Source: Methanobacteriota archaeon (GTDB taxonomy: Archaea; Halobacteriota; Bog-38; Methanoflorentales; Methanoflorentaceae). Taken from it: a stretch of 13,128 nucleotides of DNA. The translations under genes were made by a program, and so were the position numbers. How positions within the stretch are numbered: position 1 is the stretch's first letter; each line of letters starts with the position of its first letter. Below, piece by piece: positions 7,397 to 12,799 of this stretch. The stretch is from assembly GCA_003170935.1 (NCBI GenBank), contig PMYA01000126.1:4767-17894 (forward strand), given 5' to 3'. The notes beneath the pieces are model-generated. The model was not told the DNA's origin and made no database searches. It saw only the letters and a program-made list of their open reading frames with translations.

Positions 7397-8107
7397 ATGA
7401 AGCTACTCGCTGCTGACATTGACAACACCCTCACCGGCGATCGTGCCGCATATCAAAGGTTGGCCCTTCTGCTTTCGGCAAATCGGAATGTGACAATCGC
7501 CTACGTCACGGGACGTGATAAGGTGCAAACCTTTGAGATCATGACTGCTGAGTGTCTAAGCGAGCCGCAATACGCGCTCTGTAACGTAGGAACAGAGATC
7601 TATGTGGGCTCTGATTACCGCAGGGATGGCGCTTGGACCCGATATATCGATCATGGCTGGGATCGGCTCGAGGTGCAGGAGGCACTTATCACCATCCCTT
7701 ATCTGTTCCAACAGTCGCGCCAGTTTGAGTTTAAGCAGAGCTATCATCTGTTTCAAAAAGCTGACATCGTCATAGCTGAGATCCACAAGCGACTTGAGGA
7801 AATAGGCATCGAACACAAGGTTCTCTATTCGAGCGGGACAGACCTTGACGTTATTCCTAAAAGAGCGGGGAAGGGAGAGGCCGTTGATTACGTCAGAAAG
7901 AGGCTTAGGATTCGTCGAAAGAACGTTCTCGCTGCTGGTGATAGCGGAAACGACATCGGGCTGCTTTCTGCCGGGTTTTTAGCCGTCGTTGTCGGCAACC
8001 ACAAATTAGAACTCAGCACAGACAATCTGCCAGATGACGTTTACTGGGCACGAGAACGCTACGCGGGGGGAATCATAGAGGGAATTCAGCACTTCGACTT
8101 CCTGTAA
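7397..8107 (+). CDS. HAD-superfamily phosphatase of the sucrose-phosphate phosphatase (S6PP) subfamily
   Basis: A 236-residue Mg-dependent phosphatase. The nucleophile motif DIDNTLTGD holds D7 and D9, AYVTGRD (35-41) supplies motif II Thr, RAGKGEAV (156-163) the motif III Lys, and GDSGNDIGLL (181-190) the metal-binding acids. SSGTDLDVIPKR (145-156), SYHL (115-118) and the C-terminal end HFDFL closely resemble cyanobacterial sucrose-phosphate phosphatase, from my memory of that family. Likely substrates are sugar phosphates of the sucrose-phosphate, glucosylglycerate-phosphate or mannosylglycerate-phosphate type, which would mean compatible-solute synthesis. The partner glycosyltransferase is not in the window, so the substrate stays open. 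ATG start with GAGGAG six bases upstream, 61 bases after pheA; no obvious link to aromatic metabolism. Confidence 0.82.
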   Translation: MKLLAADIDNTLTGDRAAYQRLALLLSANRNVTIAYVTGRDKVQTFEIMTAECLSEPQYALCNVGTEIYVGSDYRRDGAWTRYIDHGWDRLEVQEALITIPYLFQQSRQFEFKQSYHLFQKADIVIAEIHKRLEEIGIEHKVLYSSGTDLDVIPKRAGKGEAVDYVRKRLRIRRKNVLAAGDSGNDIGLLSAGFLAVVVGNHKLELSTDNLPDDVYWARERYAGGIIEGIQHFDFL

Positions 8108-8161
8108 CAACTTCCATAGCGTGAAAAGCGCACAGTCGACGTGGCATACGTTGTGCCGACG

Positions 8162-8542
8162 TTATTCAATAGGGATCTTTCGTCGAGCTCCTTTGGGGCG
8201 ATCTGTCTTAGTTTTGAGCGCGTCAGCTATGCTTATAGTGAAGAGGTCAAGCGCGTGTGGACAGTTGACCACCAATTGCTCGTAGAAGCGTCGGGTCACT
8301 GCGGGCTCTCCGATTTTGATCTCGTGCTTGTAGGCGTTCAAAAGTACTTGAGGGAGGGCGCCGAAGCGCTTGAGGATAACGCTGATGGCAAGCACTGCGT
8401 TATCTACCTCCTCAGTCGACCAACTCTCGGTCATGTCTGCTACAGTTTCGCTGCTATCACATAAAAACATAAGGCAGGTTTGGGAGAATCTCGCGTTTAT
8501 TTTTATCCAATCAAGCTTTTCGTCACGGTCCAGAGAAGTCAT
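8162..8542 (-). CDS. Hypothetical protein, unrecognised, 126 residues
   Basis: I do not recognise this protein. It is mostly helical in appearance and mixed in charge, with an acidic middle (WSTEEVDNAVLAISVILKRFG) and a basic C-terminus (KTDRPKGARRKIPIE); no membrane segment or signal peptide is seen. It is favoured over the opposite-strand frame (8141-8464) because its amino acid composition is protein-like. The ATG at 8542 has no SD, but TTTATT about 27 bases upstream (near 8566-8571) would fit a leaderless archaeal transcript; a TTG at 8560 is the alternative start. It converges on the HAD phosphatase gene, with 54 bases between the stops, and diverges from the winged-helix gene. Confidence 0.5.
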   Translation of the reverse strand: MTSLDRDEKLDWIKINARFSQTCLMFLCDSSETVADMTESWSTEEVDNAVLAISVILKRFGALPQVLLNAYKHEIKIGEPAVTRRFYEQLVVNCPHALDLFTISIADALKTKTDRPKGARRKIPIE

Positions 8543-8661
8543 TGATGCGGACGTGACCAAGGGGGGAATAAATGGCGCCCAAGATCGTTCATTTTCGCAC
8601 CACTTTCGCAGCGGTTCTCTCTTCGGTCTGTAATACTGTAGTGATGAGTGTTGCAGGTGAG

Positions 8662-8892
8662 ATGAAGCAGAACAAGGAACAGTTCTTGCGCGAGATGTAC
8701 ACCATAGCAGCTGGTCGGTTCGGGACGCTTATCGATTCTCACGACCTCGGCGAGAAGTATGGGTTCGACTGGGAAACACTCGAAACGATCGTGGAGTACT
8801 TGGAGGCAAAAGGGTTTATCGCTTCGTATCAGGGGACGCTGTATGCATCGTTGACGCTCAAAGGAGTTGAATACGTCGAGAATATCGAGTGA
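8662..8892 (+). CDS. Small winged-helix DNA-binding-like protein
   Basis: The 76 residues from ATG 8662 form a compact winged-helix pattern: an initial helix (KEQFLREMYTIAAG), a middle region (DSHDLGEKYGFDWETLETIVEYLEAKGFI) typical of the recognition helix-turn-helix, a short wing (YQGTLYASLTL) and a closing KGVEYVENIE like the final helix of many archaeal wHTH proteins. It may act as a small transcription regulator, perhaps of a neighbour; no target is visible. An in-frame ATG at 8572 has GGGGGG five bases upstream, the same arrangement as aroB', and would add 30 residues (106 total). I prefer 8662 because the domain begins there and a TAATACT box sits about 28 bases before it. The start is uncertain. 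Confidence 0.62.
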   Translation: MKQNKEQFLREMYTIAAGRFGTLIDSHDLGEKYGFDWETLETIVEYLEAKGFIASYQGTLYASLTLKGVEYVENIE

Positions 8893-9022
8893 TTTGTGTT
8901 ATTTACTGCACATTCGCCGAGGATTAGCCAATCTTGCTTCTTCGCTGAATTAGGCGTATCGTTCACTCTCCGCACATATCTTGCTCAAGATCCGCAATGG
9001 GCCACGAAGCGTTATAGCGCAA

Positions 9023-9070
9023 CTTATATCGCATTTTGTCTTATTTCATCTAGGCACGTAGTACGCCTAG
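9023..9070 (+). promoter_or_regulatory. TATA box and bulged palindrome upstream of the K+ channel gene
   Basis: The 213 bases between 8893 and 9105 hold no convincing gene. CTTATATC at 9023-9030 looks like a TATA box, predicting a transcript start near 9052. Right there, at 9050-9070, is a palindrome: arms CTAGG/CCTAG outside and CGTA/TACG inside around a single G, with a 2-base bulge on the left. It could be an operator covering the start site or a 5' leader hairpin. Pattern only. Confidence 0.4.
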
Positions 9071-9105
9071 GTGTAGCCAACCCGATCGGGCAAGCTTACC
9101 AGATT

Positions 9106-9774
9106 ATGAAGCCTATCGAGAAAGTCCCGGATATAATCGAGTTTTTTAATATAATAGCACAAATCCGACGTCTCGACGAGGTTTTTCGCCTGCACTCAAG
9201 GATCAGATATCTCTATGATGTCTTGTGCTTTATCTTGATTGTTTTTGATGGCTTTTTCTTGTTCCTTACGGTAGTCTTTCCCTTAAAGTTAGGTGCCGTG
9301 CAGTCAATCACGACTTTTGATGCGGTCGTGTGCCTCTTCTTGTTGGTCGAATACCTGCTGAGGGTGAACGAGGAGGGCGATAAATGGAGCTACGTAGCTC
9401 ACCAGTGGACCGACATTTTCGCTAGCATCCCTTTTGACTATTTTGCCCTTGTTTCGTTCGGCGTCGCTATGCCGCTTACCATAGTCTTCAAGATTTTACG
9501 ACTTGCGCGAATCTTTGCCCTTCTTCGGTTCTCACGAAGAATCGAAAAAGAAGTACTGGCATTTGCTGAAAAAACTAGGTTCATCTATGGCTTAGCCATC
9601 TATCTCTTGGTAATCATCGTTGGCGCAACTGTCTTTTTCTCAATTGAATCGGGCGTGAATCCCAATGTCAACTCCGTTGATGATGCCCTCTGGTATGTCA
9701 TCGTTACTGTAACAAGCGTCGGTTATGGTGACGCGGTGCCTTACACCGGGTTTGGAGAATTATTGGGGTTATAG
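9106..9774 (+). CDS. Voltage-gated-type K+ channel, N-terminal part (S1 to selectivity filter); frameshifted before S6
   Basis: A voltage-gated ion channel superfamily subunit, 222 residues from ATG 9106. S1 is about 39-57, S2 72-86, S3 101-115 (TDIFASIPFD) and S4 123-145, the last with spaced arginines (KILRLARIFALLRFSRR). S5 is about 160-181, then a pore helix and the K+ filter TVTSVGYGD (201-209). The protein then stops at GELLGL, where every such channel needs S6. The missing S6 is encoded in another frame immediately downstream (next entry), so a one-base change near 9754-9758 has split the gene. The frame is open back to a GTG at 8896, but those 70 residues look non-coding and a TATA box lies inside them, so I chose ATG 9106; no SD is seen. 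As read, this half alone cannot form a pore. Confidence 0.82.
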   Translation: MKPIEKVPDIIEFFNIIAQIRRLDEVFRLHSRIRYLYDVLCFILIVFDGFFLFLTVVFPLKLGAVQSITTFDAVVCLFLLVEYLLRVNEEGDKWSYVAHQWTDIFASIPFDYFALVSFGVAMPLTIVFKILRLARIFALLRFSRRIEKEVLAFAEKTRFIYGLAIYLLVIIVGATVFFSIESGVNPNVNSVDDALWYVIVTVTSVGYGDAVPYTGFGELLGL

Positions 9775-9776
9775 CG

Positions 9777-10049
9777 ATGCTCACGGCAATCCTCTTTACG
9801 AGCCTGGTGACTACCACCACAACAGCAGCCCTTCTCGAGAAGTTCAGAGCAGAACGGGAAGAAATCACCAAAGGAAGCAGAGAGACGATCGGACACGTCA
9901 TCACTCAACTGAACGCGATAGAAGAGCGCTTAGAAAAACTTTCTGTACTGGAGAATAGCACGGAGGAAATTAAAACAGAACTTGTCGAGCTTAAATCAAT
10001 GCGAGCAGAAGTGTTGGACTTGAAAGACTCTCTTGAGGGGAAAAAGTAA
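9777..10049 (+). CDS. K+ channel C-terminal part (S6 plus coiled coil), out of frame with the N-terminal part
   Basis: The frame before the nominal ATG (from about 9756) reads RIIGVIAMLTAILFTSLVT, a typical S6 inner helix, so this is the continuation of the channel in the -1 frame, not an independent gene. After S6 come TTTTTAALLEKFRAEREE and a cytoplasmic coiled coil with heptad-like leucines (ITQLNAIEERLEKLSVLEN, then EIKTELVELKSMRAEVLDLKDSLEGKK), probably for subunit tetramer assembly. The part is intact to its stop, and codon use looks under selection. That fits a sequencing error or very recent mutation better than old decay. No SD is seen before the ATG at 9777. If translated alone it would be a one-helix membrane peptide with a coiled coil. 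Confidence 0.75.
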   Translation: MLTAILFTSLVTTTTTAALLEKFRAEREEITKGSRETIGHVITQLNAIEERLEKLSVLENSTEEIKTELVELKSMRAEVLDLKDSLEGKK

Positions 10050-10057
10050 GGGCCCGG

Positions 10058-10072
10058 ATTTTTGCTTTCCCT
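10058..10072 (+). terminator. Possible U-rich terminator after the K+ channel gene
   Basis: A GGGCCCGG stretch directly after the stop codon is followed by TTTTTGCTTT, which fits the U-rich type of archaeal termination. No strong stem is present, so the call is weak. Confidence 0.3.
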
Positions 10073-10167
10073 CGTGCTTCACCCGATTGGCTTTGATGGC
10101 AAAAGCAGACGTTAAACGTAAAAATAGAAAAAATGCGAGTTAAAACCGAAACGTAGCCTGGCAAAAG

Positions 10168-10219
10168 TTTATCTCAGGTGTGCCCTCTAAAAGTAAACGA
10201 ATAACACGCGCGAGGTGAA
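10168..10219 (+). promoter_or_regulatory. TATA-like box and strong SD of the 55-residue membrane protein
   Basis: TTTATC at 10168-10173, preceded by the purine-rich GCAAAAG, predicts a transcript start near 10195. The short leader ends with GAGGTGA at 10212-10218, three bases before the ATG at 10222, complementary to the 16S rRNA 3' tail. The rest of the gap between 10050 and 10221 is AT-rich, with nothing else I can support. Confidence 0.5.
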
Positions 10220-10221
10220 CA

Positions 10222-10389
10222 ATGTTCGGTAAATTATTATCTACAAAGCTGTTGTTGATTTTAGGCCTCATCATCGCGTTAATACACGCTGTCCTGTTTG
10301 CAATCACTATAGTAATACACGTCGTACTGTTGGCTCCTCGGCTCAAAAAAGTGATGATGAAATGTTGTCCTTTCTGCCGTTCGACCTGA
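10222..10389 (+). CDS. Small membrane protein (55 aa) with CCPFC C-terminal motif
   Basis: A micro-gene of 55 codons plus TGA. The ATG is preceded by a near-consensus SD (GAGGTGA) and, further up, a TATA-like box. The product is MFGKLLSTKL, then a long hydrophobic stretch from about residue 8 to 38 containing two histidines (H22 and H33, 11 apart), then a basic segment RLKKVMMK and a tail KCCPFCRST. The single hydrophobic stretch makes it a one-pass membrane protein with a positively charged cysteine tail, probably cytoplasmic by the positive-inside rule. The C48, C49 and C52 cluster could bind a metal or form disulfides. I do not recognise a family. The SD and the protein-like composition argue for a real gene. 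The minus-strand frame over the same bases looks like its shadow. Confidence 0.62.
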   Translation: MFGKLLSTKLLLILGLIIALIHAVLFAITIVIHVVLLAPRLKKVMMKCCPFCRST

Positions 10390-10605
10390 ATCCAGCGTGA
10401 GCAACCCATCGAATGCTTGCAAAACCAGTCATGTCGGACAGTCCCGTTTTGGTAAAAACGTGAATGTGTCCTCTCTAAAGCAGCTTGAATTCAGATTGAG
10501 AGTATCCGGCAACGAGAAGTTCTTTCTTCAACCTATCTTAGCTATTGACGGCGAAACGCGCACGCTTAGACTTTTTCAATTCGGATGCTTGTTGTAATAA
10601 GATCC

Positions 10606-10655
10606 TATAAACTTGGGAGAGCCAAAATGGGGAAAGTAACAGATTGAGGCGATCG
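10606..10655 (+). promoter_or_regulatory. TATA box and SD for the 61-residue membrane protein
   Basis: TATAAA at 10606-10611 predicts a transcript start near 10633. GAGGCGATC at 10646-10654, seven bases from GAGG to the GTG start at 10657, is one base different from the aroD SD. A six-codon mini-frame (ATG 10627 to TGA 10647) with GGGAGAG upstream lies in between, but it probably starts before the transcript does. Confidence 0.5.
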
Positions 10656-10656
10656 C

Positions 10657-10842
10657 GTGCGAGAAGGACATGTTGGGCTTCTTGGAGCTGCAACAGCCGT
10701 GATAGCGGGGGCTCTGCTCATTTACGCAGCTAATAACACGTTAAGCGCAAACACGCCAACCCAAGCGGTTGTTGCCTACGTTGGCGTTTTCGTAATCGTA
10801 GCTGGGATAATATATGGTGTAATGACGTTGCTCGACCTTTAG
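10657..10842 (+). CDS. Small two-helix membrane protein (61 aa), GTG start
   Basis: Not recognised as a named family. Residues 8-26 (GLLGAATAVIAGALLIYAA) and about 38-58 (AVVAYVGVFVIVAGIIYGVMT) are two membrane helices joined by a short polar loop (NNTLSANTPTQ); both ends are short. Small glycine- and alanine-rich helices suggest tight helix packing or oligomers, but no function can be assigned. The GTG start is supported by the well-placed GAGGCGATC SD and a TATAAA box upstream. The gene stands alone on the + strand between the 55-residue protein and the convergent AI-2E transporter gene; the 267 bases before it (10390-10656) hold only a weak GTG frame that I do not support. Confidence 0.65.
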   Translation: MREGHVGLLGAATAVIAGALLIYAANNTLSANTPTQAVVAYVGVFVIVAGIIYGVMTLLDL

Positions 10843-10851
10843 GGGTTAGTT

Positions 10852-10970
10852 CTCCCATTGGCGGGAGCGATCGTTGTCGTGGGCTTGCAGTCCCCTCATT
10901 TAAGCTGGCAAAGCGAACTCGCTCGAATCAGCCCTTATTTGTTTTTTCGTTCTTACGCCGGCCGTTTTTT
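10852..10970 (+). terminator. Hairpin and U-tracts after the 61-residue membrane protein
   Basis: A short stem (CTCCC at 10852-10856 with GGGAG at 10863-10867) lies just after the stop, and two runs of six T follow at 10942-10947 and 10965-10970, the second right after GCCGGCCG. Either run could end + strand transcripts before the convergent transporter gene. No gene is supported between 10843 and 11019. Confidence 0.35.
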
Positions 10971-11019
10971 GTTCAAAAGGCAGGTCCTTGGACTGCGGCT
11001 AAAGAGAGTTTTTCGGCCC

Positions 11020-12072
11020 TCAACGAGTGTGTCCATCATCACTGCTAAGAAGGTTGAAGAGCCAATGCGCCTCAGTGAAATTGCTTAGTAAAACTCGTAA
11101 CAATAAAGTGATAGGCACTGCGATTAGCGTCCCGAGCGCACCAAGAAGCCAGCCCCAAAAGACCACAGATAGCAGAACGATGTAAGGAGGAAGGTTGAGC
11201 CCCTTTCCGGCGTATCGGGGGAAGAGCACGTACTCAGCGACAAAGTTGATAACGAGAAACACCGCCACAACGGCAATCGCTCCGATTGGTCCATATTCGA
11301 GCCAGCCAAATATTGCGGGCGGAATCGTCGCCAAGGCAAAACCAATGTACGGAATAAAGCTGAAAAAGAATAGTAAAACACCCCATAGGACCGCAAAGTC
11401 TATGCCCATTATGAAAAGGATGACTGTAGCAGGAACCGCGGTGATAAGATTAACCTTGGTGCGAATAACCACAAAATCGAATACGTCCTTCCGAACAGCG
11501 AGCAGCGGTCCTGAGATCGGGTGCGTCTCTACATATTCAGTGACCTCGCTCGTGCGGAGCCGCGGCAATGCGAGTAAAAAGAACACAAATAGCGTTACCA
11601 CCAGTATTAACTGCACGATGACGCCGCCGATCGATTGCAGGATAGCGGCCGTCGCCTGAAGCGGAAACCTATCGTTTAACACCGTAGACGATTGCAAAAT
11701 AGTTGTGTTAATGCCGAGGCCTGCAAGTAATGGTTGAGAACTAGCAATGCTGGCGTCGCTTGTATTAGAGGATAAGTTAAAGAAGCTGCTAATCGAGAAG
11801 TAGATCAAAGCGATGATGCCGGTCCCCAAGGCGGTCGCACTTATTGCGAGGACCGCTAAAGCTCGGTTTGTAGAAAGCCCTCTGCGTTCGAGATTATGGA
11901 GCAATGGGCTTAAGAGGATTGCGAGAAAAATGGCGAAGAGTGTTGGGGCTATAATACCGGCTGCAGCTTTTACCCCGGCGAGGATGATAATTGCACTCGC
12001 CGCCATTAAAAGCAGGCGAGCTAGTGAAGGTACGCGCTCGTCACCTAGCACCTCTCCGATATCTGTCGACAT
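11020..12072 (-). CDS. AI-2E family transporter (PerM/UPF0118-type membrane permease)
   Basis: About 350 residues in the cytoplasmic membrane. Hydrophobic segments run through RLLLMAASAIIILAGV, IIAPTLFAIFLAILLSPLL, ALAVLAISATALGTGIIALIYF, VIVQLILVVTLFVFFLLAL and several more near the C-terminus. Family marks are the SPLLHNLERRGLS segment after the second helix and the C-terminal block VAEYVLFPRYAGKGLNLPP followed by VVFWGWLLGALGTLIAVPI. The family is named for autoinducer-2 export in E. coli TqsA, but many members do other things (some act as Na+/H+ antiporters), so the substrate is not known here. A GTG at 12084 is in frame but sits only one base after GGGAG; ATG 12072 is 12 bases away from that SD and is chosen. 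It is 187 bases or more downstream of the pentapeptide gene. Confidence 0.9.
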   Translation of the reverse strand: MSTDIGEVLGDERVPSLARLLLMAASAIIILAGVKAAAGIIAPTLFAIFLAILLSPLLHNLERRGLSTNRALAVLAISATALGTGIIALIYFSISSFFNLSSNTSDASIASSQPLLAGLGINTTILQSSTVLNDRFPLQATAAILQSIGGVIVQLILVVTLFVFFLLALPRLRTSEVTEYVETHPISGPLLAVRKDVFDFVVIRTKVNLITAVPATVILFIMGIDFAVLWGVLLFFFSFIPYIGFALATIPPAIFGWLEYGPIGAIAVVAVFLVINFVAEYVLFPRYAGKGLNLPPYIVLLSVVFWGWLLGALGTLIAVPITLLLRVLLSNFTEAHWLFNLLSSDDGHTR

Positions 12073-12146
12073 GCTTTTTTTCACGCTCCCTTAACTGCTA
12101 AGCGAATATTCAAGTCCACACTTTTGAGACAGGGACTAATAACCTT

Positions 12147-12168
12147 AGGAGGATATGTTTATCCTCCT
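12147..12168. repeat. Perfect 9-bp inverted repeat with 4-base loop (hairpin)
   Basis: AGGAGGATA at 12147-12155 and TATCCTCCT at 12160-12168 are exact reverse complements around TGTT. It lies between the end of the pentapeptide gene and the start of the AI-2E transporter gene, both transcribed leftwards. It could be a terminator or processing hairpin for the upstream unit, or a leader element for the transporter. No U-run follows on the minus strand. Neighbouring bases 12169-12271 contain only weaker short repeats such as GTAAC/GTTAC near 12256-12268. Confidence 0.6.
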
Positions 12169-12271
12169 GGACTGTCGGTCAGTCGCGCGTTTAAAGTTGA
12201 CGATTTGTCCAACTCGCAACACAGTTAAACGTCCCTGTTACGTCAGCTGTGTCGGTAACACGGTTACTGGC

Positions 12272-12796
12272 TTATTCGAGCTTGGCGCCATCGAGCAGCG
12301 CTCCTCGCAGTACGGCATAGGTCAAATCGGCTTTATGCAAGTTTGCTCCTCTCAGATCTGCATTCGTCAGATCTGCTCCGTTGAGAAGTGTGAAGCTTAA
12401 ATCAGCGTGCTGCAAATTCGCGCCGACAAGCAGGACTCCTTTGAGATTCGAGCTGTGGATGTTAGCATCGGAGAGATTTGCGCCGTTCAACTGTGCCCTT
12501 TCGACAGTGGCGTAAGTGAGCTTGACGCGCGAAAGGTTCGCACGGCTCAGATTCGCCGCGTACAGCGTCGCTTTGTCCATATAGGCGTCTCTCAGGTTCG
12601 TAGCGCTCAAGATGCTAAAGCTTAAATCGGCGCCCGTAAGGTCTGCGCCACCTAGATCAGCGTCAGTCAGGTCAACCCAGCGCAATTCCGCCTCACGCAG
12701 ATCCTCGCCACGCAAGTCGGCCTTTTTTCCTTCCGGTTGACCCGATCGCCACTTTTTGTGGAGATCGACTATCTCTCGAATCTTTGCTGCTTCCAT
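12272..12796 (-). CDS. Pentapeptide repeat protein (30 gapless repeats)
   Basis: 174 residues: a 24-residue N-terminal helix (MEAAKIREIVDLHKKWRSGQ and following) and then 30 uninterrupted A(D/N)LxX pentapeptides from residue 25 to the last residue, for example GADLT, GANLS, NADLR. With four repeats per turn this gives about 7.5 coils of a right-handed quadrilateral beta-helix, with Leu (or Met, Val, Ile) pointing inward at every central position. Family members range from DNA mimics such as MfpA and Qnr to proteins of unknown role; nothing here fixes the function. The start ATG lies 3 bases after the stop of the upstream membrane gene, with AAAGGTGTC about 11 bases upstream, so the two form an operon. 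A shadow frame on the + strand is an artefact of the repeats. Confidence 0.92.
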   Translation of the reverse strand: MEAAKIREIVDLHKKWRSGQPEGKKADLRGEDLREAELRWVDLTDADLGGADLTGADLSFSILSATNLRDAYMDKATLYAANLSRANLSRVKLTYATVERAQLNGANLSDANIHSSNLKGVLLVGANLQHADLSFTLLNGADLTNADLRGANLHKADLTYAVLRGALLDGAKLE

Positions 12797-12799
12797 CCG

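Noticed and set aside
8896-9105. N-terminal extension of the K+ channel frame from GTG 8896
   Set aside because: The 70 extra residues do not look like channel sequence, contain the TATA-like box and palindrome, and channel homologs begin near the chosen ATG.
9748-9760. Programmed -1 frameshift site in the channel gene
   Set aside because: The in-frame bases do not form an X-XXY-YYZ heptamer, and no strong pseudoknot or stem was seen just downstream.
9725-9958. Third-frame ORF across the channel junction (77 residues)
   Set aside because: Very rich in Arg, His and Ser; it is a shadow of the two channel frames.
10140-10409. Minus-strand 89-residue frame opposite the 55-residue membrane protein
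   Set aside because: Antisense shadow; the + strand frame has the SD, the TATA-like box and a coherent membrane helix.
10397-10597. GTG-started 66-residue frame after the 55-residue micro-protein
   Set aside because: No ATG, no SD, no recognisable domain; probably chance.
10627-10647. Six-codon mini-ORF (MGKVTD) as a leader peptide
   Set aside because: The TATAAA box predicts a transcript start near 10633, inside the mini-ORF, so its ATG is probably not transcribed.
12155-12400. Plus-strand frame starting at the ATG in the hairpin, preceded by GGAGG
   Set aside because: GGAGG is only two bases from the ATG, and the frame runs antisense to the pentapeptide repeats, giving Cys/Ile/Gln-rich artefact repeats.
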